This document shows, piece after piece, positions 25,197-34,683 of a DNA stretch of 45,978 nucleotides. The notes beneath the pieces are model-generated. The model was not told where the DNA came from. It saw nothing but the letters and a program-made list of their open reading frames with translations, and searched no databases. The stretch is from contig JAFDVW010000005.1 of the NCBI GenBank assembly GCA_018268755.1, positions 52,136 to 98,113 of the forward strand, read 5' to 3'. The position numbers and the translations under genes are program-made. Origin of the DNA: Acidobacteriota bacterium (lineage in GTDB: Bacteria; Acidobacteriota; Terriglobia; Terriglobales; Acidobacteriaceae). Each line of letters begins with the position of its first letter. The stretch's first letter is position 1.

Positions 25197-25393
25197 TCGC
25201 CGCCGTCACCAACGGGATCCAGCTCTCACATTTTTCCGCGGCGGTGCTGTTTTCTCTCTTCGCCTCCGTCGTCTTCGGCATCACCCACCGCAACACTCCC
25301 AAAGAACAGCTACACTATGGCCTGTATTGCTTCGCCATGTTTGTGGGCGGGGTCTTTTTGGCGGGCTGGCTGATGTGGCTGCTCAGGCACTAG
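25193..25393 (+). CDS. Small integral membrane protein, 66 aa
   Basis: Two predicted helices, FSAAVLFSLFASVVFGI (about 14-30) and LYCFAMFVGGVFLAGWLMWL (about 44-63), joined by a polar loop (THRNTPKEQLHYG). It starts inside the stop of the upstream membrane gene (ATGA). No family recognised. Strict coupling with its partner suggests the two products act together in the membrane. Confidence 0.65.
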   Translation: MIAAVTNGIQLSHFSAAVLFSLFASVVFGITHRNTPKEQLHYGLYCFAMFVGGVFLAGWLMWLLRH

Positions 25394-25395
25394 AG

Positions 25396-25505
25396 CGTCG
25401 TTAGCCGTTGGTCGTTAGCTATTAGCCGTTGGCCGTTCGACATTGGCCCTAAGCTCATCCACCTAGGAGCCGAGGGGTGTTGGCTAACGACGAAAGACCA
25501 ACGAC
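25396..25505. repeat. Heptamer-type palindrome
   Basis: GTCGTTAGCCGTTGGTCGTT (from 25397) and further 7-bp units to about 25436, with inverted counterparts TGGCTAACGACGAAAGACC and ACCAACGACC at about 25481-25505. It fills the 116-base gap between the converging small membrane gene and the GNAT gene. Confidence 0.7.
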
Positions 25506-25509
25506 CTAT

Positions 25510-26466
25510 CTACCGCCGCCCATCTTCCCAAACAAAGGCATCGAAAACGCGTTGCGTGGTGAACCCCAGCCGCTGGTAGAGGGCCACGGCGTTTTGGTTG
25601 GCTTCGGTAACGGTGAGGGAAAGCAGGGTGAAGTGCCGTTGCCGCAAGGTCTCGACGGTGGCGGCAATCAGGGCGCGTCCCAGGCCAAGCGAACGGAATT
25701 CCGGCAATACGCACACCTGGGTGACATGGCCCACGTCCTCGCGGACCCGCGAACACAGAATCAGCCCGGCCAGAGTGCGGGTGCGCTTGTGCACCGCCAC
25801 GAAGGAAGAATCGGCATCAAACACGCCGCAACCGGGAAAGCGCACGATATTGTTCAGAAAGCGCAGAGAGCCGCTCAGGCTGCGGTACTGGTCATTGATT
25901 TCGGCATCCACGTGGCCGCGGTAGGCGCTGGTGATCAGCGCGGCTGCCGCCTGATAGTCGGATTCCGTCCAGCGCCGAATCTCCATTTCGTTTTCGCTCT
26001 GCGGCGGCACGGGCGCGGGCGGTTGGGCCAGCGGCAACACCATGAACAGGCGCTTGTGCTGGCGAAAATGCTCCTGCAAAAACGGCCCGGCCACCACATC
26101 GCTTTCATAGGCCAGCAGCTGGGCCTCGATGCGATGAATGCCGGGAGACTGCTGCAGAGTCTCAATCACGTGGGTGAGCAACTGCCGCTCGACGCCGCGG
26201 GGATCGGGCAAGCGGCTGCCGTTGGTGACATAGAGGTCGCCGATGACCCCCTTATTTCCCTCGTACACAAAAAACGTATAACCGAAGATTTGCCCGCGCT
26301 CGATGGCGGCATATCCCGGCAGGATCTTGGAATCTACATAGCGCAGGATCATCTCCGCCGAACCGCGGTAGTCCCAGGTCAGCAGGCGCGCCCAAACAGC
26401 GATTTCATCGTCCAGCAGAGGACGCAAATCGAGCGCAGCAAAGTGCCGCAGGTCCAGTATCTCCAC
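25510..26466 (-). CDS. Double GNAT-fold acetyltransferase
   Basis: 318 aa with two GNAT-like halves. The C-terminal half (about 165-318) has the acetyl-CoA motif QVCVLPEFRSLGLGRALIAA (Q/R-x2-G-x-G/A form) followed by TVTEANQNAVALYQRLGFTT, a complete catalytic domain. The N-terminal half (about 1-150) keeps the fold pattern (IFGYTFFVYEGNKGVIGDLY) but lacks a clear pyrophosphate loop and may be degenerate. The start is GTG with GGGAG 8 bases upstream. Substrate unknown. The 180-base gap toward the next gene has inverted CACTTGGCACT/GGCTAAGTGCCAA sequences of the heptamer type. Confidence 0.85.
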   Translation of the reverse strand: MEILDLRHFAALDLRPLLDDEIAVWARLLTWDYRGSAEMILRYVDSKILPGYAAIERGQIFGYTFFVYEGNKGVIGDLYVTNGSRLPDPRGVERQLLTHVIETLQQSPGIHRIEAQLLAYESDVVAGPFLQEHFRQHKRLFMVLPLAQPPAPVPPQSENEMEIRRWTESDYQAAAALITSAYRGHVDAEINDQYRSLSGSLRFLNNIVRFPGCGVFDADSSFVAVHKRTRTLAGLILCSRVREDVGHVTQVCVLPEFRSLGLGRALIAATVETLRQRHFTLLSLTVTEANQNAVALYQRLGFTTQRVFDAFVWEDGRR

Positions 26467-26645
26467 GCAAGGGCTCCCGGAGGGTGCGGCCGGCCGTCAC
26501 GGGGCCGCCGCGAAGTTGGAGTGTATTCGTTCCCGGCTGTCGCTGGCAAACGGGAGGGACATGGGGTGACACTAGCCGGGCCGGTGCTTCGCACTTGGCA
26601 CTGAAGCTCCAGGCTCATGGCTAAGTGCCAAATGCTTAGTGCTCG

Positions 26646-28286
26646 CTAGGGGCTTTCCGGTGGGGCCGGCGGGCCAATCCAGAAGTACTCCAGCTGCTGC
26701 GCGGGAAAACTCCCCAGATGGGCAATCTTGCGGCCGTCTACAAACTTGGCGGCCTCTTTTAACCGCCGCAGGGGCACCACCAGGATGTGGTTCTGCGCCG
26801 GCGCTCCCCCCACTTCGTAGCGCACGATGACCTGGTTGCGATAGAAATGCAGGCCATATTCGGTCTCGCGCTGCACTCCGAAAACCGCCACCGGCAAATG
26901 ACCATTCTCCGTGCGCTGAATTTCTTCCGCCACCGGACGTGAGGAGAGCTTCGCCTCCAGGGCAGGAGCGCCAATTTTCAGGATCGCCGCGACCGTCAAA
27001 ACCACCGGAACCAGGGTGACAAAACGCAAAGCGCGCAGTCCCAGGCGGCCACGCAGCGTGATGGTGGTTCCCAGCGCGATAAGCAGCGCCAGTGCTCCCG
27101 CCACCCAGGTGACCATGCTCCAGGGCATGCGGTTCTGCAGGACAAGATACTGGATGGTCACCCCCGGCACCAGCAGAGCGGAAGCCAGCAACGCGTGCGG
27201 CACCACCAGCCAGGGGCTGGGTCGGGATGCCTCACCGTCTCCCGCATGGCGACGGATGTATTCCGCCAGCAGCAGGGTCCCGGCGGGAAGCGCGGGAACG
27301 ATGTAGCCGGGCAGCTTGGACTGCGAAAGAGAAAAGAAGGCCACCGGGGCCAGCAGCCAGAGCAGCAGAAACACGCTGAAACTATCCTCCGAACCCAGCA
27401 ACGCGCGCTTCTCCCGCCACCAGGCGCCCGCGACTTCTGCAATCGCCGCCCCCACAAACACCGACCAGGGAAGCAATGCTACCAAAACCACGGGGACGTA
27501 ATACCAGAATGGCGCGGTGTGGTGATAGACCGGCGTACCAAAGCGGGCGAGGTTGTGCTCCAGAATGAAGACGCGGAAAAATTGCGGATTGTGCAATTGC
27601 ACCAGCCCGTACCAGGGCGCAGCCAGCAACACGTATAGGAGAATTCCGGGTCCCCAGAGCGTCCGCCACAGCAAGCGCCATTCGCCCTTGGCTGCCACGA
27701 ACAGGCCGATCACCGCCGCGGCCAGAAACGGCGCCACCGGGCCTTTGGCCAGAGTACCTAAGGCCAGGCCCACATAGAAAAGCGCGAGATACCCTCGCTG
27801 GCCGGCTTCCTGCCAGGCAAACCACGCCAGCAGGGCCAGGGTGAAAGAAGCGGCCAGGCCCATATCCATGGACGCCGCGCGGGCAAACCCCAGAATGCCG
27901 GCGGCAGCGGCCGTGATTAGCGCGCCATCGAGCGCAAAACCGGGGCGAAAGCGGCGCAGGAAAAAGTACACCGCCAGCACCAGGACGGTGGCATTGACGG
28001 CAGAAGGCAGGCGCGCCGCCCAGTCGCTGACCCCAAAAACGCTGTAGGCCAGCATGGCCTGCCAGTAATAGAGGACGGGCTTTTCCAGCCAAGGCTGGCC
28101 GCCCAGGGTGGGCGTGATCCAATCATGGCGCTCCCACATCTCGCGGGCCACCTGCGCGTAACGCGGCTCATCGGCGCCGATCAATCCGAAGTAGGCCAGC
28201 CCGAAGAAAAATAAAAATCCGCAGAACCCCAGCAGCAGCAGCCAGTCCCGGCGTTCCGAGCTTAACCCCCAGCCTGTGGTCTTCAT
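26646..28286 (-). CDS. ArnT-like GT-C glycosyltransferase (PMT family)
   Basis: 546 aa with about 11-13 membrane helices, which transfers a sugar from a polyprenyl-phosphate carrier on the periplasmic side. The first periplasmic loop has the acidic motif GADEPRYAQVAREMWERHDW (residues 38-57; D39-E40) and GGQPWLEKPVLYYWQAMLAY, both characteristic of ArnT-type enzymes. The soluble C-terminal part (about 430-546) is short. It starts 54 bases after nrnA and may be read from the rimP operon. The acceptor is likely a lipid or protein of the envelope; not predictable. Confidence 0.88.
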   Translation of the reverse strand: MKTTGWGLSSERRDWLLLLGFCGFLFFFGLAYFGLIGADEPRYAQVAREMWERHDWITPTLGGQPWLEKPVLYYWQAMLAYSVFGVSDWAARLPSAVNATVLVLAVYFFLRRFRPGFALDGALITAAAAGILGFARAASMDMGLAASFTLALLAWFAWQEAGQRGYLALFYVGLALGTLAKGPVAPFLAAAVIGLFVAAKGEWRLLWRTLWGPGILLYVLLAAPWYGLVQLHNPQFFRVFILEHNLARFGTPVYHHTAPFWYYVPVVLVALLPWSVFVGAAIAEVAGAWWREKRALLGSEDSFSVFLLLWLLAPVAFFSLSQSKLPGYIVPALPAGTLLLAEYIRRHAGDGEASRPSPWLVVPHALLASALLVPGVTIQYLVLQNRMPWSMVTWVAGALALLIALGTTITLRGRLGLRALRFVTLVPVVLTVAAILKIGAPALEAKLSSRPVAEEIQRTENGHLPVAVFGVQRETEYGLHFYRNQVIVRYEVGGAPAQNHILVVPLRRLKEAAKFVDGRKIAHLGSFPAQQLEYFWIGPPAPPESP

Positions 28287-28340
28287 GCCAGCCGTCCTGT
28301 CCTGTTCCTGGAAGCGCGCCAGAAAGGATCGATGGTGGGA

Positions 28341-29285
28341 TTACGAAGTTTTGTCCAGTTGCAGTTGGGCCAGAACGCGGGCCACGGCGGCCGGCAAAGG
28401 GCCGTCGAGGGAACAGCCACTGGCGCATTCATGGCCGCCCCCGCCAAAACTTTCCGCCACCGTGGCGACGTTCAAGCCGCCCTTGCTGCGCAGGCTGACG
28501 CGATAGCGTCCGCCGGGCAGCTCACGGAAGAAGGCCGCCACTTCCACGTCCTGAATGGAGAGGGCATAGTTCACCAGACCTTCGCAGTCCTCTTCCTTGG
28601 CGTGCACCTGCTCCATCTGCTCCTGGGTCACGTAAATCCAAGCCAGGGCCCCTTCGCGATGCAAATGGGAGAGGGCGGCCCCCAGCAGGCGCATCTTGGC
28701 AGTGGAGTGGGCGAAATACACATTGCGGGCACAAAGCACCGGGTTGGCGCCGGCCAATACCAGCTCCCGCGCCAGGGCGAAGGTACGGTCATTGGTGCCT
28801 TCAAACATGAAAGATCCGGTATCGGTCAGCAGGGCGGTGTACAGGCAGGTAGCAATTTCCGGGGAAATTTTCACCCCCGCTTCACGCGCCAGGCGATACA
28901 CCAGCTCCGCTGTGGCCACCGCGGTGGGATCAATCCAATTTACGTGGGCGAATAGCTTGCCGCTCAGGTGATGATCAATGCTGATGAGATAACGGTTTTC
29001 CAGACCTTCCAGGCGGGTGCGCTGCACGCTGTCGCATTCCAGGATAATGGCGGCTTCATAGTTGCCGTTGACCCGATCGGCCTTGACCACCTGATCAGCA
29101 AAAGGGAGAGGCTGATAGATGCGGGGAACGCCGTCGCGCAGCACCACTTCCGCGCGCTTGCCCATGGCGCGCAGGACCTGGCAGCAGGCCAGGACGGAGC
29201 CTACCGCATCGCCATCGGGCCGGGCGTGCGAGGTCAGCACAAAGCGGTCCCGCCTTTCGATTTGCTGGAGTACCTCTTTCAGCAT
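28341..29285 (-). CDS. nrnA: DHH/DHHA1 phosphoesterase (oligoribonuclease / pAp phosphatase)
   Basis: 314 aa. Hydrolyses short oligoribonucleotides and 3'-phosphoadenosine 5'-phosphate with Mn2+. Motifs: SHARPDGDAVGS (19-30), D85 in ECDS, DHH (104-106) within SIDHHLSGK, and the substrate-binding GGGGHECASGC in the C-terminal DHHA1 domain (about 280-290). Length fits NrnA. It lies 13 bases downstream of rbfA at the end of the rimP-nusA-infB operon, a common position in Firmicutes and other phyla. Confidence 0.94.
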   Translation of the reverse strand: MLKEVLQQIERRDRFVLTSHARPDGDAVGSVLACCQVLRAMGKRAEVVLRDGVPRIYQPLPFADQVVKADRVNGNYEAAIILECDSVQRTRLEGLENRYLISIDHHLSGKLFAHVNWIDPTAVATAELVYRLAREAGVKISPEIATCLYTALLTDTGSFMFEGTNDRTFALARELVLAGANPVLCARNVYFAHSTAKMRLLGAALSHLHREGALAWIYVTQEQMEQVHAKEEDCEGLVNYALSIQDVEVAAFFRELPGGRYRVSLRSKGGLNVATVAESFGGGGHECASGCSLDGPLPAAVARVLAQLQLDKTS

Positions 29286-29298
29286 GGCCGAGTCCTAA

Positions 29299-29670
29299 TT
29301 AGCGAGCCCGTTTCTTCGTGCGCTGCAACAGCTCCTTTACCCGCGCCTCAAACTGTGGGGAGCGGTCCAGATAAAAATGCAACTCGGGAGCACGCCGCAA
29401 GCGCAGACGCTCCAGCAATTCATGCCGGATAAACCCCACCGCCGCCCGCAGGCCTTCCAGAGAGCGTTCGGCTTCCTGCTCATCGCCATCCACATTGACC
29501 AGGACCCTCGCCGAGCGGCCGTCCGTCGCCAGTTCCACCCCATTTACATTGACCAGTCCGATGCGGGGATCGCCCAACTCCCCTTCTACGATGGTCTCAA
29601 TTTCTTCCCGCAGGGCCTCGCCTAAACGCTCCCGATGGTACTTTTGACCACGGTTCTCCAAGTTCCACAT
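29299..29670 (-). CDS. rbfA: Ribosome-binding factor A
   Basis: 123 aa, single KH-like domain. Binds the 30S subunit and is needed for maturation of the 16S 5' end and cold growth. Typical sequence: REEIETIVEGELGDPRIGLV (about 22-41) and a C-terminal RRAPELHFYLDRSPQFEARV. It lies between the DUF503 gene and nrnA; the 168-base gap before it has no recognisable gene. Confidence 0.94.
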   Translation of the reverse strand: MWNLENRGQKYHRERLGEALREEIETIVEGELGDPRIGLVNVNGVELATDGRSARVLVNVDGDEQEAERSLEGLRAAVGFIRHELLERLRLRRAPELHFYLDRSPQFEARVKELLQRTKKRAR

Positions 29671-29838
29671 CCTCGGGTAAAACGAATGAGGATATCAGAA
29701 AAACCGGCTTTTGGCGCTGGTTTTACGCCGGTCCGCGGGGGCGAGACCAGTCCTCCAGGCACAGCGGTCCTTCCGCCTATCCCGTAGATTTAGATGCACA
29801 AAGCCGGTCCAGGAAAGAACTTCCCTGCCGCTCAGGGG

Positions 29839-30126
29839 TTACAGGAACTCGACAAAGGAATCGGCCAGGTCCGCGCCCAGGTTGTTGGCGATTTTCACGG
29901 CCTGGCGTTCCACATTCTTCATCAACCCGTCGAGATAATCGCGCGAATCGGAAACGCTGACCACGCCGATGGTGGCGCGGTTCCACAATCCCGACGCCTC
30001 CAGCTCAGCCACGGCAACGTTGAAATGGGCGCGCAGCCGGTCTTTCAGGCTGCGCACCACTTGCCGCTTATCTTTCAGAGACTGGGCCGCTTCAATGCGA
30101 AATTCGAGGGTAAGAAAAGCAATCAT
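29839..30126 (-). CDS. ylxP: DUF503 (YlxP-like) protein
   Basis: 95 aa from the ATG at 30124-30126, whose product opens MIAFLTLEFRIEAAQSLKDK and matches the start of the family; a 16-codon longer frame is not supported. Conserved SLKDKRQVVRSLKDRLRAHF and VAVAELEASGLWNRATIGVV are seen. The family is small, dimeric and consistently placed between infB and rbfA, as here, which suggests a role in ribosome maturation. No experimental function is firmly established to my knowledge. Confidence 0.88.
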   Translation of the reverse strand: MIAFLTLEFRIEAAQSLKDKRQVVRSLKDRLRAHFNVAVAELEASGLWNRATIGVVSVSDSRDYLDGLMKNVERQAVKIANNLGADLADSFVEFL

Positions 30127-30189
30127 AAACAGCCAGTGGCCGGTGACTGCGGCCCAAAACCGGCCGCCGCCCACCAGCCACCAACCACT

Positions 30190-33084
30190 CTAGGCAAACA
30201 ATTCGGTCGCGACCTTCTCGGTGACAAAGGCTTCGATGACATCGCCGGCCTTGATGTCGCCGTAGTTGGCGATGGAAATACCGCACTCCATGCCATGGCG
30301 GACTTCGCTGGCGTCGTCCTTGAAACGGCGCAGCGAGCCGATCTTGCCCTTGAAGACCACGATATTGTCCCGCAGCAGGCGGACATCCGCGTCGCGTTTG
30401 ATGATCCCATCCACCACCTGGCAGCCGGCAATGGTGCCGACCTTGGGGATGCGGAAGGTCTCTTTGACCTCGGCGCGGCCCTGGTAGGTTTCTTTGATGG
30501 TGGGTTCGAGCAGCCCGGTCATAGCGCGCTTGATCTCATCCTGCAGCTCATAAATGATCGAGTGCAGGCGGACATCCACTTTCTCCTGCTCGGCCAATTC
30601 CTGCGCTTTGCGTTCCGGTCGCACACTGAAGCCAATGATGATGGCGTTTGATGCCGCGGCCAGCAATACATCGCCTTCCGTGATAGCGCCCACGCCGGCA
30701 CGCAACAGCTTCAGGCGTACTTTCTCATTAGAAAGCTTGGAAAGCAGGTCGGTGAGCACTTCCACCGAGCCCTGCACATCGGCTTTGAGGATGACATTGA
30801 GTTCCTTGATGCCGGCGGTCTGCAACTGCTCGGCCAGGCCTTCCAGCGAAACGCGCGAACTCTTGGCCAAGGCGGCCTCGCGCGCCTTCTGTTCGCGGTA
30901 CTCGGAGATGCCGCGCGCTTTGTCGCGGTCCGCTACCACCACAAACTGGTCGCCAGCCTGGGGCAGGCCTTCCATCCCGAGGATTTCCACGGGCGTGGAG
31001 GGAGGAGCTTCCTGCAGCTGTCGTCCACGATCATCCAGCATGGCGCGGACTTTGCCGAAGACGTTGCCCACCACGAAATTGTCGCTGGTGTGCAAGGTGC
31101 CGTTCTGCACCAGCACGGTGGCCACCGGACCGCGGCCGCGGTCCAATTTGGCTTCCAGCACGACGCCGGTGGCGGCGCGGTCCGGCGTAGCTTTCAGGTC
31201 CTGCAGATCGGCCACCAGGCAAATCATTTCCATCAGCAGGTTCAGATTGGTTTTCTGCTTGGCGGAAACATCCACGAACACCGTGGTGCCGCCCCAGTCT
31301 TCCGGCATCAGGCCGCGGTCCGCGAGCTGCTTCTTGACGCGGTCCGGCATGGCGCCAGGTTTGTCGACCTTGTTCACCGCCACGATAATCGGCACTTCGG
31401 CGGCGTGTGCGTGGTCGATGGCCTCAATGGTCTGGGGCATTACGCCGTCATCCGCCGCCACCACCAGCACCACGATGTCGGTAGACTTGGCGCCGCGAGC
31501 GCGCATGCGCGTAAAGGCCTCGTGACCCGGCGTGTCCAGGAAAACAATCTCACGGCCATAAGCCGGCGAATCTTTGTCCTGAATGCTGACCTTATAAGCG
31601 CCGATGTGCTGGGTAATGCCGCCGGCCTCGCCTTCCGCCACGCTGGTCGAGCGGATCGAGTCCAGCAAAGTGGTTTTTCCGTGATCGACGTGGCCCATAA
31701 TGGTGACCACCGGGGGCCGCGCAATCGCTTCGGCAGCAGCACCTTCGTCGGCGGCCGCCTCGGCGATATCCTTGGTGGCCTGCTCTTCAAAGGTGATGAC
31801 GTTGGTGTCGGCGCCAAAGAAGCGCGCCATTTCGCCGGCCAGTTCGGCATCCAGAGTCTGGTTGATGGTGGCAAAGACCCCGCGGCCCAGCAGGCGCGCA
31901 ATCAGATCTTTGGCGCGGACCTCCAGCTTCTCGGCCAGGTCCTTGACGCTGATTCCTTCCGTAATGGTGATGCTGCGAGTAATGGGCAGCGGCTCATTCG
32001 ACACCGTCACACGCGGCGGTGGAACGTAGCCCTTCATCGGGCCTTCTTTTACGCCACGCGGCACATAACGCTGCCCCGGCCGGCGGGCGGGCCCTCCCGG
32101 ACGGCTGCCGGGACGTGAAGGGCCAGGAGGCGGCAGAGACGCACCCGGTCCCACGCCCAGGGGACGGGCCCCAGTGGGCGACTGCCGCGTGGGATGCATC
32201 GGCCGGCGCTCGCCTGGACGTAAGGGGGGACGGCCGGTGGGCGCGCCGGGGCGCGGCCTTTGAAAAATTGGTTGTCCGGGCACCGGGCGGCCGGGCACCG
32301 GACGGGGTGGAGCAGCCGCCGCTCCCGGAGGCGGAGTCGGGGCCTTATAAACCGGGCGGGGGCCAGTCTGCGGCACAATCATGCGCGGCCCCGGCGGGCG
32401 GTTGACAATGGGTGCGTTGGGAACCAGAGGCGGACGCGGCGCAGCCGGCGTCTGGGCCACGGGCGGGGCCGGCGCAGCCGCTACGGGAGCAACCGGAGGC
32501 GCGGGCGGCGCCACTACCGGACGCGGCGGTGTGACCGGCGCGGGCGGCGTAGCCGCGACCGGCGGCTGGGGCGGCGGAGGCGCAGGCGGCGCATAGCTAG
32601 GCCGGACCGGCGTGGTCGGCATAATGACCCGCGGCGCTGCGGGCGCAACCGGCGCCACTGGAGGCCGGGGGGCAATGGGCGCCGCCGGCTTGACGCTGGG
32701 GGCCGGAGGAACCACGGCCGGCTTGCTTTCCACTGCAGGTGGAGGCACGACCGGGCGTGGTGCAGGTACGGACGAAGTGGGCAATGTGGGGGCCTGCTTG
32801 CTGATAATGGCTTTCAGAACATCTCCGGGCTTGGAGATGTGCGAGAGGTCGATCTTGGTCTTGATTTCGTCGCCTTCCGCACGTGCCGGACGCGACGCTT
32901 TACTCGCGGAAGACGATTCACTGCCGGCGCGGAAGTGGGCCCGCACTTTGTCAGCTTCGTGGTCTTCCAGAGAACTCGAATGGGTCTTCTTCTCGGTGAC
33001 TCCAATCTCTGGAAGTACGTCAAGAATGGCTTTGCTCTTGACTTCCAGTTCTCTGGCCAGATCGTTGATTCGAACCTTGCTCAT
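30190..33084 (-). CDS. infB: Translation initiation factor IF-2
   Basis: GTPase that brings initiator tRNA to the 30S subunit. It is 964 aa. An IF2_N domain (MSKVRINDLARELEVKSKAI at the start) precedes a Pro/Ala/Arg-rich disordered linker (about 70-370), a second IF2_N domain (ITEGISVKDLAEKLEVRAKD), and the G domain with GHVDHGKT (about residue 470), DTPGHEAFTRMRARG and NKVDKPG. The C-terminal domains end KVGTIAGCQVVDGIIKRDAD through FVTEKVATELFA. GAGGG precedes the ATG. ylxR, usual between nusA and infB, is absent from the 96-base gap. Confidence 0.97.
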   Translation of the reverse strand: MSKVRINDLARELEVKSKAILDVLPEIGVTEKKTHSSSLEDHEADKVRAHFRAGSESSSASKASRPARAEGDEIKTKIDLSHISKPGDVLKAIISKQAPTLPTSSVPAPRPVVPPPAVESKPAVVPPAPSVKPAAPIAPRPPVAPVAPAAPRVIMPTTPVRPSYAPPAPPPPQPPVAATPPAPVTPPRPVVAPPAPPVAPVAAAPAPPVAQTPAAPRPPLVPNAPIVNRPPGPRMIVPQTGPRPVYKAPTPPPGAAAAPPRPVPGRPVPGQPIFQRPRPGAPTGRPPLRPGERRPMHPTRQSPTGARPLGVGPGASLPPPGPSRPGSRPGGPARRPGQRYVPRGVKEGPMKGYVPPPRVTVSNEPLPITRSITITEGISVKDLAEKLEVRAKDLIARLLGRGVFATINQTLDAELAGEMARFFGADTNVITFEEQATKDIAEAAADEGAAAEAIARPPVVTIMGHVDHGKTTLLDSIRSTSVAEGEAGGITQHIGAYKVSIQDKDSPAYGREIVFLDTPGHEAFTRMRARGAKSTDIVVLVVAADDGVMPQTIEAIDHAHAAEVPIIVAVNKVDKPGAMPDRVKKQLADRGLMPEDWGGTTVFVDVSAKQKTNLNLLMEMICLVADLQDLKATPDRAATGVVLEAKLDRGRGPVATVLVQNGTLHTSDNFVVGNVFGKVRAMLDDRGRQLQEAPPSTPVEILGMEGLPQAGDQFVVVADRDKARGISEYREQKAREAALAKSSRVSLEGLAEQLQTAGIKELNVILKADVQGSVEVLTDLLSKLSNEKVRLKLLRAGVGAITEGDVLLAAASNAIIIGFSVRPERKAQELAEQEKVDVRLHSIIYELQDEIKRAMTGLLEPTIKETYQGRAEVKETFRIPKVGTIAGCQVVDGIIKRDADVRLLRDNIVVFKGKIGSLRRFKDDASEVRHGMECGISIANYGDIKAGDVIEAFVTEKVATELFA

Positions 33085-33180
33085 CCACCCTCGTTTTCTT
33101 CCGAACTGTCCCGTTAAGTCTTCATATCAACTCCACGGCAGCAGTTTCAGTTCTGCTTTCGGTTCCAGGCACATGCGCAC

Positions 33181-34662
33181 CTAGCTCTTGCTTTCCGAAT
33201 CTTGGTTTTCGGCGGTCGGATCCTGCGCCACCGGGTCCTGCGCGCTCTCCGCTTGCGGATCGGCTTCCGCAGCCACCTCGGGCTGGGCCGGGGCCGCTTC
33301 CACTTCTCCACTCACGGCTGCTTCGCCGGCGGCCGGCTCTTCCCCAGCAGCTTCGCCTTCGGGAAGGGCCACCACTTCTCCACCCTCTAGACTGGAAAAG
33401 TAATTATTGACCGCGACACTGATTTTTTCCACTGTTTTAGGCCCAATTCCCTCAATCGCCTCCAGTTGTTCCGGCGTCATGTCGGCCAGGGCCTCGACCG
33501 TGGTCACCCCGGCGGCGCTGAGCTTCTCCACGACCCCTTCACCCAGGCCGGGCACGCTTTCCAGCGGCGTAGAGGTCATGGGCACCAGCGCAGACATCTG
33601 CTGTTCCACTTCCTGGCGCTTTTCTTCCTCGCTCTTGATGTCGATCTTCCACCCCAGGAGCTTAGCCGCCAGACGGACGTTCTGCCCTTTTTTGCCAATG
33701 GCCAGGGAGAGCTGGCTATCATCGACCACCACTTCCAGGTGTTTCTCTCCGGAGTCGATGACGGTGACGCGGCTGACCTTGGCCGGCTGCAGGGCCTTTT
33801 CCGCGAAGGTCACGGCATCTTCGTGATACTCGATGATGTCAATCTTCTCGCCGCGCAGTTCGCGAATGATGGACTGCACGCGCATGCCCTTCATGCCCAC
33901 GCAGGCGCCCACCGCGTCCACGTCTTTGTCCTTGGACATGACGGCGATCTTGGTGCGTTCGCCGGCTTCCCGGGCGATGGCCCGAATGACCACGGTGCCG
34001 TCGTAAATTTCCGGGACTTCGGTCTGGAACAGGTTTTGCACCAGCTCGGGCGCGGCGCGGGACACCACCACCGCCGGCCCTTTGGCCGCCCGTTCCACGC
34101 GCGCAATCACCACCCGCACCCGCTCGCCCATGGCGAAGGACTCCAAACGGGACTGCTCTTTGCGTGGCATGCGGGCTTCCGCCTTGCCGATGTCGAAAAT
34201 CACGTCCGGGCCTTCCACGCGCTTCACCATGGCGTTGACGATCTCGCCCACGCGCCCGATGTATTCGTTGTAGACGGTATCGCGCTCGGCTTCGCGCACC
34301 TTCTGGAAAATCACCTGCTTGGCCAGCTGCGCGGCGATGCGGCCCAAAATGCCTTCCGTGGCCTTGGGAATGCGCAGTTCTCCCCCCACTTCCACGCCCG
34401 GGTCGGCCTTGCGGGCCTCTTCGAGAGTGACCTGCACGAGCGGGTCTTCCACCTGCTCGGGGCTTTCGACTACGGTCTTGACTGCGTACGCATTGATCTT
34501 GCCGGTCTCTTTGTCCAGCTCGGCCCGCAGGTTTTCCTGGGTCTTGTAGTATTTGCGCGTGGCGACGACAATCGCGTCCTCCACCGCACTCACGACGATC
34601 TGCGGATCAATGCCTTTTTCCCGGCTGACGGCGTCGATGATGTTGTAGAGTTCGCTTGCCAT
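33181..34662 (-). CDS. nusA: Transcription termination/antitermination factor NusA
   Basis: 493 aa. The N-terminal RNA-polymerase-binding domain, S1 domain (about 135-200) and two KH domains (VGACVGMKGMRVQSIIRELR and LSLAIGKKGQNVRLAAKLLG) are in order. A helix-hairpin-helix segment follows (VEALADMTPEQLEAIEGIGP, about 392-411). The last 60 residues form an acidic Glu/Ala/Pro tail. It follows rimP in the standard order; the 114-base spacer between them is a palindromic repeat, which must be transcribed. Confidence 0.97.
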   Translation of the reverse strand: MASELYNIIDAVSREKGIDPQIVVSAVEDAIVVATRKYYKTQENLRAELDKETGKINAYAVKTVVESPEQVEDPLVQVTLEEARKADPGVEVGGELRIPKATEGILGRIAAQLAKQVIFQKVREAERDTVYNEYIGRVGEIVNAMVKRVEGPDVIFDIGKAEARMPRKEQSRLESFAMGERVRVVIARVERAAKGPAVVVSRAAPELVQNLFQTEVPEIYDGTVVIRAIAREAGERTKIAVMSKDKDVDAVGACVGMKGMRVQSIIRELRGEKIDIIEYHEDAVTFAEKALQPAKVSRVTVIDSGEKHLEVVVDDSQLSLAIGKKGQNVRLAAKLLGWKIDIKSEEEKRQEVEQQMSALVPMTSTPLESVPGLGEGVVEKLSAAGVTTVEALADMTPEQLEAIEGIGPKTVEKISVAVNNYFSSLEGGEVVALPEGEAAGEEPAAGEAAVSGEVEAAPAQPEVAAEADPQAESAQDPVAQDPTAENQDSESKS

Positions 34663-34683
34663 AGAAGTTCCAAAAACAATTTT

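Noticed and set aside
32260..33117. A 285-codon Arg/Gly-rich plus-strand frame opposite the infB linker
   Set aside because: It is the complement of the Pro/Ala-rich IF-2 linker; the RGG-like look is a composition effect.
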